Shown here one piece after another: positions 17,101 through 24,870 of a DNA stretch of 64,000 nucleotides. The translations under genes were made by a program, and so were the position numbers. How positions within the stretch are numbered: the first letter of the stretch is position 1; each line of letters begins with the position of its first letter. Below the pieces are notes generated by a model, which had not been told where the DNA came from, searched no databases, and saw only the letters and a list, made by a program, of their open reading frames with translations. The DNA comes from Paenibacillus sp. cl123. Lineage in GTDB: Bacteria > Bacillota > Bacilli > Paenibacillales > NBRC-103111. Location: positions 57,439-121,438 of the forward strand of contig NZ_FMYY01000021.1 of assembly GCF_900101595.1 (NCBI RefSeq), written 5' to 3'.

Positions 17101-18820
17101 TGGATACAGGCTGTTTGATGCTTGTAAGCAAATGGGTTTGAGGATGATAGCCATACTCGGTTTTGACATTCATCGGGTCTATGGACCACATGACATTGCC
17201 GTGAGCATCATATTGTCTTGAGCTTGTATATACGCGAGTCTGACCTTGTGACGAATACGTCACCTGCTCCTGAGTCGGTTTAGTCAGCCGTCTCGCCCTA
17301 TCATAGGTGTAATCGGTTGACACGGTTTGCTGCACACCGTTCCAGGTCGCTGTTTGCGTCATGTTAGAAGTAAAGAACACCATTGGAATTTCTTCGTTGC
17401 CGATGACTCTCTCACTATGGAACTGTGTCTGCAGCAGTCCGTTATTTACGGTAACCGAAAAATGGCTATTATTATCGCAACTCTCGGAATCCCCTACATA
17501 TGAATACGTATGTTGTTGGATTTTTTGAATGGCTCCATTAGCTGCTTGCATGGAAATATATTTCTCTTTTAGCCGATATTCTTCCTCTTGGTGAGCGGGT
17601 CTACATCTTTTAACCGGGGTCTCCTCGTATACATATTCGCTTCTGGCACCAGTGGGATGAGTCACTCCGGTCAGTAAGCCAAAAGGGCGGTAGCGGTTAT
17701 TCTCATAATAATTTAGCCGGTTGGCCTGTCCTATTTTGTAGTCATAGGTCGTTGTTCTCCCTTCCGCATCCCTAACTTTGCTGAGAAAACGAACGCCATC
17801 TTTGATTGTGGCTGCATATCGGACTTTTTGGTCGCCTTTGGTGAGTACTATACCCAGCGCATCGTTGTGAATGGTGATCGATTCGCCGGTATCGCTTGTA
17901 ATCATGGAGGGAAACGCGCGCCCAAACGCATAACCTTGATCCTGGTAAGTAAAGCTGATCGTGTTGTTATACATATCTGTTATTTTCTCTAATCTTTTAT
18001 ACTCGTTAATCCCGGGTTCAAAGTGATATTTCGTCCCTGCCAGCGTGTGCACAACAAACCTGTTATTCTCTCGCTTGATGACCAAGTCACCGTAAGGATA
18101 ACCCACCAAGTGGTAGTTGTCATTGCCTGTACTTTCGATTTTGTAGGCGCCGGAGCCCAGTTCTCCTTTTAAATATAAGTAGTACTGCTCATATCGATCC
18201 AAAATATAGGGGATGTCCCAGTCCCAACCGACTCCGAGTGGCTGGATACCTTCAATAGCAGACTTATTATGCCCGTAAGTGCGGGTGAGCGGGAACGAAA
18301 GCCCGTTTCTGCTTGAAATCACCATGTCGGTCGTTTCCAAGGAAAGCTCGCCAGACACGCTGGAGACCGACTCATATTTGGACGGTATGAAATAAGGAGC
18401 TTCTTCCGGCCTGGTATGAACTTCTTGTACGACATTCCGCGGAGCCATCAAAAAATCATGCTGCGTCTCCAGCGGGGCGTATACTTCACCGATGACGGTA
18501 CTCTCCACTTCTTGAGAGCGATTTACATACTGCGGGCTAAGCTGGTTTAGACTCTCTATGAGATCGGCGCCCGTCTCCTTTTTTCTTTGGAACGCTGCTT
18601 TCGCTTCTTCCAGCGAGTAGCCTTGATGGAGAATGGTCTGAAGATCTTCATCGGAAACCTCGTATGCCTGCTTCCAGGAATCGAGGGCCTCTTCTTGCGC
18701 AGCCTCTCTTGCCGGAGATAAAGCTGCTGACGCACGTGCGATTTCTTCCCACGGCAGCATAGGCTGCACCAATAACCAAATCAAAATGACGCTGACGACA
18801 CGAACCATCTTCTTCACCAT
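14156..18820 (-). CDS. Secreted Rhs/YD-repeat toxin with ParB-like tip
   Basis: A 1554-aa protein starting behind GGGAGGAAC. It has a signal peptide ('VVSVILIWLLVQPMLP'), an N-terminal region with the Rhs opening pattern ('SSRNGLSFPLTRTYGHNKS'), and then dozens of YD repeats ('YTYDKRDRLTSV', 'YRYNGDGLLWERA') that form the Rhs shell. The Rhs core ends with 'YLRARWYDPSIHRFINEDTY' and 'YTYVHNNPLTNIDPTG' near residue 1350. The variable C-terminal ~205 residues follow; the last ~80 are a ParB/sulfiredoxin-like domain with 'IINGHHRWEAARQMGLKKIP', matching the ParB nucleotide/nuclease motif. The tip coding sequence is AT-rich compared with the shell. It probably acts in contact-dependent competition, with a nuclease-type or NTP-dependent toxin tip. 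Confidence 0.9.
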   Translation of the reverse strand: MVKKMVRVVSVILIWLLVQPMLPWEEIARASAALSPAREAAQEEALDSWKQAYEVSDEDLQTILHQGYSLEEAKAAFQRKKETGADLIESLNQLSPQYVNRSQEVESTVIGEVYAPLETQHDFLMAPRNVVQEVHTRPEEAPYFIPSKYESVSSVSGELSLETTDMVISSRNGLSFPLTRTYGHNKSAIEGIQPLGVGWDWDIPYILDRYEQYYLYLKGELGSGAYKIESTGNDNYHLVGYPYGDLVIKRENNRFVVHTLAGTKYHFEPGINEYKRLEKITDMYNNTISFTYQDQGYAFGRAFPSMITSDTGESITIHNDALGIVLTKGDQKVRYAATIKDGVRFLSKVRDAEGRTTTYDYKIGQANRLNYYENNRYRPFGLLTGVTHPTGARSEYVYEETPVKRCRPAHQEEEYRLKEKYISMQAANGAIQKIQQHTYSYVGDSESCDNNSHFSVTVNNGLLQTQFHSERVIGNEEIPMVFFTSNMTQTATWNGVQQTVSTDYTYDRARRLTKPTQEQVTYSSQGQTRVYTSSRQYDAHGNVMWSIDPMNVKTEYGYHPQTHLLTSIKQPVSNTQTRYTVFTRNAQRKIEVEQVFDGSPTGTLLLEKRYELIDAYGNPRRIQTKQGNAKSTVTDIEYSDLYRNKFPTKTTTQVTAVDGTISQVVQEYEYDTHTGNITKSKDSLQNATTYQYDRLGRLLQANQPDGSAIIIQYNDMDNSLLIVDETGGQTYTKWNPAGLKEMTGINERLITSKYRYDAYGRLSRSEDARGNATTFEYDSWNRLYKTTYPDLSSSTVEYDDILLTKKTTDQEGYIITVTSDKLGRPVETKETKKVIVNNLPTLQTQILSSLLYDNEGRVLEATDARGYKTLYTYDVLDRLKSVTNAKQETTRYDYSPAADLFPQMKMIYPDGKERVKKMDELGRPILLITPGDQRETYRYEGNGNRTSYVNRNGDTFRQTFTNRNWLEKQEVLNSSGQPIEGETISYQYDQSGRRLTMNDATGQTLYTYDQLTGRLAKVTYPDGKTIQYNYDETGKLMDYKDPFDMNVYYKYDSRDRLQAVAPTTTGSPYAQYSYWKNNKLKQISQANGVISDFTYEGLQLSTLIQKKSGGQVLGSYAYGYDTGGNQTSIATNREQATFTYDELNRISTSKSKESEGLLLSDATYTYDKRDRLTSVTRDGQTTTYRYNGDGLLWERASQGEASRYYYNGDQVIAEGSLVQGQAEWKARYIRGLGLVAMDDGQALSYYLHNGHGDVTELRDSTGQTRLNEYTYDIWGNPLNVKESVPNPFRYSGELWDSVSKLQYLRARWYDPSIHRFINEDTYEGDINNPLSLNLYTYVHNNPLTNIDPTGHWCTSADGKWSGPGGCNGGIEGQEDVNRDVGTSKWNDDKYYFGQPIYENGEYKGKYYPEGSFRIESDPTGITDAFIGCAYDDQCSGFVGAAIVEGIPAAYNGAKSGAQKGWNWAKGLKAKYIGKNVEIDKIKPNSYDEFSNPNIGPSQQALSKHKRTISETGKIEEPILVKDLGNGTYEIINGHHRWEAARQMGLKKIPVKVIE

Positions 18821-18844
18821 ACGTTCCTCCCGGTAAAGATCCCA

Positions 18845-20755
18845 TTAGGGGATCAAGGTTTTGCTTTCGATATTCCCTCTGACATCGTAATGATATTGGA
18901 TTCCGGTCTGATGAAAAGAAGGTTGGGTCGGTTCTGGAACCCCCGCCGGCAAAACCACCGTCCGCTGCGAAGGGAGCGACCATTCTTGCCCATCATAGGT
19001 AACGACTTTAAATGTCCACGTTCCCCCGGGGAGTGCCGTCAGTTGATGCTCCTTCAACGTTGATTTTATGATGCCCGACTGGTATCCGATTGTTTGCCAA
19101 CCGTCTTTGGATCCCCAAACCCGATACGCGGCCTGTGGCTGCTGATTGGCATCGGTGTAGTTCCAGGTTAGCTTCGGGGTATTCATCGGCAACGCTTGTC
19201 CATCCGTATAGGAAGTGATGCCGGTCACAGGAAGCGGATTAACTGTAAAGGTATGCAAACCTGAGAATGGCGAGATTTCACCTTGACCGTCCTTGGTCCG
19301 AACCTTCCATGTATAAGCTTGTCCCCTTTGTAAATAACCAGCTGGCACCGTATAGGATGTGTTCCTGGATAATTGCCATCCCGAATGATGAAGAAGCGTG
19401 CCCGTAGTAGTATATACCGTTACTTCAAAAGCGGTTTGTCCATCCCCTGCATCAGGATCTTGAAAAGACCATCGTAAGGTCGGGGTGGTCGATGATGTCG
19501 TCAATCCTGTGCGAGCAGCGGTAAGATTTATGGGCATGGATGGCGTGTGCGAAACTGTAATGATCCCACGGTAAATAGCGCTGTCTGCTCCTCCTTTGCC
19601 GTCTGAAACTTGGACTTGCAAGTTTCTATACATACCTGCCGGAATATTATCCGTTGTCGTATCCCATGTTAGGGACCAGGTCGGGGTCGTATTCGTGTTA
19701 ATCACATCCACCGACTTCAGTATCCCATGCAGCGTTGCGGACACGGTAACCATATCGTTATCCGAGTCGTGGACAGTTCCGCTGAGCGTGATCGTGTGAC
19801 TGGCACTTCCTTTACTAACAACTTGATTCGCTTGCGTAAGGCTGATTTTCGGAAATTGATTTAATATAGCCGCATAATAAGCCTTGCCCGCCCCCCAGTC
19901 ACTCATGGTAATAGCCTTCGTTTCACTTGACAAGGAGGGAAAGAGGTTGGTGACGTCTTTAATTGTAGAATTATGCTTCATTTTTACGGTGTTATCGTTG
20001 TATAACACATAATACTCGGTACGGGTGGGCCAAAAATCATCGTCAATGGCAATAGATTTGGCACCAACAAGGCTTGGAAATTTATTTGTGACATCGGTTA
20101 CGTCCGTCCCATTTTTCCTTAACACTCTCTGATCGTTGTACAAAACATAATAAGAAGAATATCCGTCCACTGCTATTGACTTGGAATTTTCCAAGGGAGG
20201 AAAGTCGTTACTAAGCACACTGAAAGCAGAATCCGTTTCATTGCTTTTCATCACATGATAAACCGTATTATTTTCATAAAGAACATAATATTTATAAAAG
20301 TAGGGCGGGGAGGTGAAATTGTGATAATCAGCGGCAATTGACTTGGCGTGAGTTAAGTCAGGAAATAGATAGGATACATTGTCTTCTAGGGTGATCGTGC
20401 CATTTAACTTTACCTTTCTCGACACGACAGGTCCCATGGGGGTTGTGCTGGTGGCTTGAAGGTTGCCTCGTGTCAAATTATACACTTGCTCTGTCACGGA
20501 GCCGTATACATTATTCTGAACGGTTTCCTTCGACAGTAAAAATTTATTGCGCCCTTCATCAAGAATACGGGACTGATGAGCTAGACCAAAGCGTTGTCCC
20601 ATAGCAGAACCCGCAAATTTTAAAGAACGGGGCTGAAGGGCGTCTCGATGTAAGGAACTTGCCTCCGCTTGCGGTGTGAAAGCCGTAAGCGGACTTAGTA
20701 GTATGCAGATGATTAAGATGAATCGCCATGATTTTGATTGCAATGCTTTTAACAT
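18845..20755 (-). CDS. Secreted Rhs-locus protein with Fn3-like domains
   Basis: A 636-aa protein with a signal peptide ('WRFILIICILLSPLTAF'). Residues ~115-310 contain four ~45-residue units built around 'YYVLYNDNTV' and 'FPSL..AKSIA', looking like RCC1-type propeller blades. These are followed by three Ig/Fn3-like modules ('SKGSASHTITLSGTVHDSDN', 'TPTLRWSFQDPDAGDGQTAF', 'TPKLTWNYTDANQQPQAAYR'). The last ~15 residues, 'YHYDVRGNIESKTLIP', are a lone YD-repeat motif. It sits between the DNRLRE-type protein and the Rhs toxin, with gaps of about 70 and 25 bases, so it is in their operon. It is probably an exported structural or adhesion partner of the toxin. Confidence 0.8.
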   Translation of the reverse strand: MLKALQSKSWRFILIICILLSPLTAFTPQAEASSLHRDALQPRSLKFAGSAMGQRFGLAHQSRILDEGRNKFLLSKETVQNNVYGSVTEQVYNLTRGNLQATSTTPMGPVVSRKVKLNGTITLEDNVSYLFPDLTHAKSIAADYHNFTSPPYFYKYYVLYENNTVYHVMKSNETDSAFSVLSNDFPPLENSKSIAVDGYSSYYVLYNDQRVLRKNGTDVTDVTNKFPSLVGAKSIAIDDDFWPTRTEYYVLYNDNTVKMKHNSTIKDVTNLFPSLSSETKAITMSDWGAGKAYYAAILNQFPKISLTQANQVVSKGSASHTITLSGTVHDSDNDMVTVSATLHGILKSVDVINTNTTPTWSLTWDTTTDNIPAGMYRNLQVQVSDGKGGADSAIYRGIITVSHTPSMPINLTAARTGLTTSSTTPTLRWSFQDPDAGDGQTAFEVTVYTTTGTLLHHSGWQLSRNTSYTVPAGYLQRGQAYTWKVRTKDGQGEISPFSGLHTFTVNPLPVTGITSYTDGQALPMNTPKLTWNYTDANQQPQAAYRVWGSKDGWQTIGYQSGIIKSTLKEHQLTALPGGTWTFKVVTYDGQEWSLPSQRTVVLPAGVPEPTQPSFHQTGIQYHYDVRGNIESKTLIP

Positions 20756-20827
20756 GATCGCATCTCCTTAAATACTTGATCTGTAACTGTTGTTTCGCTT
20801 CCGCGGCGTCCTTTGTTTAATTAATAC

Positions 20828-23242
20828 TTACGGAACAAGATCCACCCTCATCAAATTCCCATTCGCATCATAAGTATGCTTCAGCTTTTGCCCCGAGGAG
20901 AAGCGAATATAATCAACTCTGCCTCTCGCATCATACTTGTACTCGTAATTCCCAGTGTACCGGTATACAGTCTTGCTCGGCTGAGATTCATTCGCCGCTG
21001 CATCCACGGCTCTGACACTCAGACTATAAAGCTGGTTGGCACCCATATTCGAGACCACATAACTTGTAGATGCCGTCGTGCCAAGCAAAGCTGGTCCACT
21101 GTAAACGCGGTACTGCGTCACGCCAATGTTATCTGTCGAAGCGGTCCATCCCAGCGTAACTGAGTTAGCTGTTTGACTGACGATCCTCAGATTTCCCGGA
21201 GCTGTCGGAGGCTGGCTGTCTCCGCCGACAACTAATGTGTTGCTCGGCCCCGATACACTTCCGAACGAATTGCGGGCTTTGACCGTAAACGTGTAATTGC
21301 CAGTGGCAGTCAATCCATTGAAGATGTAGCTGGTGTTATTCGTAACGTCCAAGGGAGAACCATTAAGGAGAATATCGTAGCTGACCGGACCTAAAGAATC
21401 TGTTGAGGCGTCCCAAAGCAAGGTTACACTGCTGCTGGTTCTACTGCCCACACGCAAATTAGACGGCACAGCTGGAGTCGAGTTGGCACCGATATAGCTG
21501 ATCACCGGGTCCCAGGCTGTGCTATCGGCATAAGTGGTTACATTCTTATTCACAATGAAATAAATACCGTCACCCGCAATCACGTTCGTAGTCAGGTCAA
21601 CGTTATAGCCTACCCCATCATTAAACCCAATTAAATGCCAACCAGAACTCGGCCACAGCTGTGTTTGGTTTTTCATTATCTTAACCCTGACGCCATCTCC
21701 AAAGCTCGTATCTCCCTTTCTAACATTGCCCGTGATGCGCACTGTTCCAGGAGCAGACGCTGTCCACTTGCGGGCGGAGTCCTTGACATCCGGATGATGA
21801 CCAAGTGCAAATACTAAGTTGTAGGTGCTCGTTCCCTTCCAACGATAGTTAGCGGCATCCCAAGTCATAGGAGTGAAAGCGATCCCATCCCATTCTAGGT
21901 AACTCCAATTATTCGCCCCCTGGGTAGAACTGAAGCCCGCTGAAGCGCTGCTCGGATCATCCACATTATATGTAATATACACCCAGGCAAAGTCCACATA
22001 GCTGTTGTCGTCCCACACGGCTCCTCCGTACACCACACCACTCGGGCCCAGCAGAGAACGCACCGTATCTCCTGAAATATCCACATACGCCCGGCCGCCC
22101 GTAACTGCAGTTGTCCGTCCGATCCAGTTGGCCGAGCGGCCATCGCTCCCTGGAGCCGGCGCGTTCAATCCAAAGCCATACAAATTTCCATACTCTGCGC
22201 GAGTCAAATACACATCGACATCACGTCCGCCATTTAACGCGTAGCCGCCCATATTTTCAAAACGGACATTCGTAATCTTGGAAATATCAATATTGGGCGT
22301 ATCGATATAAATTTTATTGGTCCAGGTCGTTGACCGCGGATCAACTCCATGTGTGTTCGTAGTCGTCGTTGGGTCAATCAAAATCGGATAGGTTAGTCCG
22401 GTGTCGTTAAGTTCAAATTGCAGGCGAATATCTCCGTTGTTTGACACGAGATTCACCGACAGCCGATCATAACGGTATTCGGAGCTCGAGCTGTCCTGTA
22501 CCCACATTTGAGGAATTGAGAATTCAAGTTGATCGTTCCCATTCAAAAAATCGACGGACCCGTCCGGATTGAGCCGGGGAGTGACATCCCTGGTATTCAT
22601 TAAAAAGCTGAACGTTTTAGGGGCTTGGGGCGCTTTAAGCAGCAATTCCATTTTCAAGGAATCCTGTAGCGTAGTATATTTCAGATCCGTGCTGTCCCAA
22701 GCATCAACGAAAGTCAAACTATTGTTGATGATGATACCTTCCGTTTGGTTCGTGTGTTCCGGTTCATAAGAAACAGAATGGTTGTTAGACTCAAACTGAA
22801 GAGGCTGGTTGCTCCTATTGTTGAATTTTGCCTTGAAATTGTTTTTCCGTACTGAGTGGCTAAATTTAGCTTCCGAGCTGTCCGGTACGATGTGGGTATC
22901 TATTTCCTGCCAGAGGGAGCCTTCCTGATAGTGCAAAGAATAAGGAGAGCTGACCACGGTTTCCGTACGATCGCTGTTCAGATAGGTTTTGGTGGTACGG
23001 CTTCTTTTTTCGGGCAGTTCCTTGAGAATGACAGGTTTTGCTTGGGGAAGAAACTGCTCAAACGCTCTTGTAAAACGTGTCGGGTCGTACACTTGCTTGG
23101 TCACTCCCACCGAGTCGCTTCTGAGTTCCGAATCGGTTACCGGGTTCGTTAATAGCGGGGCAGCACGCTCGGCTTGCAGCGAAGTAGGAAAAGTAAGCAA
23201 GATAACAAAAAGCCAAAGTACAATAAAGCGACAGTTGTTCAT
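20828..23242 (-). CDS. WapA-like secreted protein, DNRLRE and Fn3 domains
   Basis: An 804-aa protein, first in the Rhs operon. I chose the ATG at 23242 because AAAGGTGA precedes it at normal spacing; a GTG three codons earlier overlaps that site. The signal peptide is 'FIVLWLFVILLTFPTSLQA'. Residues ~60-290 match the N-terminal region of WapA-type wall proteins. A DNRLRE-like beta-sandwich follows ('YIDTPNIDISKITNVRFENM'), then two Fn3 domains ('VPSNLRVGSRTSSSVTLLWD', 'APGNLRIVSQTANSVTLGWT'). It ends with two YD motifs ('YKYDARGRVDYIRF', 'HTYDANGNLMRVDLVP'). It may act as the wall-associated stalk of a WapA-like system split into separate polypeptides. Confidence 0.85.
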   Translation of the reverse strand: MNNCRFIVLWLFVILLTFPTSLQAERAAPLLTNPVTDSELRSDSVGVTKQVYDPTRFTRAFEQFLPQAKPVILKELPEKRSRTTKTYLNSDRTETVVSSPYSLHYQEGSLWQEIDTHIVPDSSEAKFSHSVRKNNFKAKFNNRSNQPLQFESNNHSVSYEPEHTNQTEGIIINNSLTFVDAWDSTDLKYTTLQDSLKMELLLKAPQAPKTFSFLMNTRDVTPRLNPDGSVDFLNGNDQLEFSIPQMWVQDSSSSEYRYDRLSVNLVSNNGDIRLQFELNDTGLTYPILIDPTTTTNTHGVDPRSTTWTNKIYIDTPNIDISKITNVRFENMGGYALNGGRDVDVYLTRAEYGNLYGFGLNAPAPGSDGRSANWIGRTTAVTGGRAYVDISGDTVRSLLGPSGVVYGGAVWDDNSYVDFAWVYITYNVDDPSSASAGFSSTQGANNWSYLEWDGIAFTPMTWDAANYRWKGTSTYNLVFALGHHPDVKDSARKWTASAPGTVRITGNVRKGDTSFGDGVRVKIMKNQTQLWPSSGWHLIGFNDGVGYNVDLTTNVIAGDGIYFIVNKNVTTYADSTAWDPVISYIGANSTPAVPSNLRVGSRTSSSVTLLWDASTDSLGPVSYDILLNGSPLDVTNNTSYIFNGLTATGNYTFTVKARNSFGSVSGPSNTLVVGGDSQPPTAPGNLRIVSQTANSVTLGWTASTDNIGVTQYRVYSGPALLGTTASTSYVVSNMGANQLYSLSVRAVDAAANESQPSKTVYRYTGNYEYKYDARGRVDYIRFSSGQKLKHTYDANGNLMRVDLVP

Positions 23243-23300
23243 AGCACTCACCTTTGCAAATAGACTGGTTTACTTACTCCAATTGATCGTAAATATCAAT

Positions 23301-23314
23301 CAAGAGCGCTTACA
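23301..23314 (-). promoter_or_regulatory. cre-like box upstream of Rhs operon
   Basis: On the minus strand tgtaagcgctcttg resembles the CcpA box TGWAANCGNTNWCA, with the central AAGCGCT intact and the last bases diverging. It lies about 60 bases ahead of the first Rhs-operon gene. Catabolite control of this toxin locus is only a suggestion. Confidence 0.3.
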
Positions 23315-23329
23315 AATGATGTTAACAAA

Positions 23330-23640
23330 CACATATAAACACAAATTTCCACAAAAAGCATTATCCGATTTTGTAATATTTTGTCGATTCCTTTATGAAT
23401 TTCCTTTTATAAAGACTTTTTTAGAATTTGTTCCCAGTTCCGGGGACATTACGGACAATCGTGTAGGCGGCTCCCCATTCGATGAGCAACTGACTTTACC
23501 CACAAGTTCATCGCCATATGCGAACAAGCGAATAGACTCATGCGCAGGCTTCAGAGGTCTATCACTGATTCTGGTTTGGCGACTTGGCTCCTCCCGCGAC
23601 CGGACCTCACCGGCTGGTAGTTGCATGATTAACTGAACAC
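23330..23640. other. Intergenic block of unknown nature
   Basis: About 300 bases between the Rhs operon start and the hairpin at 23654. The part from 23420 to 23635 is clearly more GC-rich than the flanking AT-rich 23250-23420, and a 77-codon minus frame can be read through it (23393-23626) without a ribosome site. It has the mosaic look of a structured or mobile-element remnant, but I cannot assign it. Confidence 0.35.
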
Positions 23641-23653
23641 GCTTAACCCCCTA

Positions 23654-23681
23654 AAGCCCCTGGCCGTCAGGCCAGGGGCTT
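23654..23681 (-). terminator. Strong hairpin after AraC remnant
   Basis: aagcccctggcc (23654-23665) pairs perfectly with ggccaggggctt (23670-23681) around a gtca loop. It lies about 60 bases past the 3' end of the truncated regulator on the minus strand. No proper T-run follows on either strand. Confidence 0.6.
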
Positions 23682-23742
23682 CCGAACATCACGTTATTTT
23701 CTTACAAACAAGCTCAACGATCATGTCACTGCCTTCTGAGTA

Positions 23743-24870
23743 TCAGCTTCTCCCCGACTTCCCTTTATAGTCAACGGGACTTATACCGTTATATTTCTTG
23801 AATACCTTGGAGAAATAGGTGCGATCGGAGTAACCCAGCATAGCGGCGATCATTTCAACCGACATCTCTTTGTCTTTGATCATCTCAAGCGCGATATTCA
23901 TCTTGTGACGATCCACATAATCAGTGAAATTGATGCCTGTCATCTTCTTGAAATACCTTGAGAAGTAACTCGGATTGAGGTATAAATGATTCGCTATGGA
24001 CACCAGAGAAATATTCTCGGAGAGATGTTCCGATATATAGCGATCAATGGCTTTTAGCTTCTGCCTATCGATACCCTCATCTTCATCAGGGATACTCTCG
24101 CGCAATATCGCGCTGATGCGCTCCAGAACACACTTCAAGGTTTCTTGCTGACGCATCGTACTTTCTAAGTTGGAGTGAAATATGTTGCATTCCTTGTCAT
24201 AACCGGAATCGTATTCCAGGAGTCGTACCCATTGAGATAATTGGGCAATGAACGAGGTTGGCGATATCTTGTCGGCCGCGGACTGTTTAGCGTATTTGTC
24301 TATCATATGGGACAGGGCAGCCATATCTTTCTCATGAAAAGCGCGGAACAGCTTTTCCTTTAAACCCTCTTGCTGAGCGACTTCATGATACTCACTACGG
24401 CCATGTCTTTGTGTCATTATGCCGATCGAATCGGTGTCATAATAAAGCTCTCTATTGTACAACCGCAATTCCTCAAGGGCCCTCCCGATCTGTCCCATGC
24501 TTTGGAACTCATAGCTATACACCATATAAATTTCAATCTTTAAGTAATTCCTTACCTTGCTCTGCAGATCGGCAGTGAACAGACGGAAAAACTCATGGAC
24601 ATTCACGGTCAAATCTCGTCGATAATTTATTAGAAGATGCAAATCCAGCTTCTCGCCCGTGAAAACCGTAATCCCGGAAAAACTGCCGGCCAGCTCCTGT
24701 GCAATATTATATACCGCGTAATAAATCAATTGCGTATCCTTCAGATTGTAGCTTTGGATGAATGAGGAATAGTCGATATGGATCAGACCCGCCCTGAGGA
24801 AAGGCTCCCTCCACTCGATTCCGAGTTTCCTGCCGGACTTCAGCGCTATTTCCGAGTGATCGCCAGATAT
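23743..24870 (-). pseudogene. 5'-truncated AraC/YesN-type regulator
   Basis: The open frame runs from just after a TAA (24871-24873) to the stop at 23743 and encodes the middle and C-terminal parts of a YesN-type regulator. The C-terminal AraC domain is intact, with both helix-turn-helix units ('SLVSIANHLYLNPSYFSRYF', 'SVEMIAAMLGYSDRTYFSKV'). The receiver domain and first part of the linker are absent, and no ATG or ribosome site exists near the beginning; the earliest usable codon is a TTG at 24729. The first ~45 codons ('GLIHIDYSSFIQSYNLKDTQ') still resemble the family linker, so the break is a deletion rather than a true start. It overlaps the decayed lyase gene by 25 bases in another frame, marking the deletion joint. 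A TTG-initiated DNA-binding fragment might still be made. Confidence 0.75.

Noticed and set aside
23393..23626. 77-codon minus frame ahead of the AraC remnant
   Set aside because: No ribosome site and low-complexity charged sequence; described only as an unknown block.
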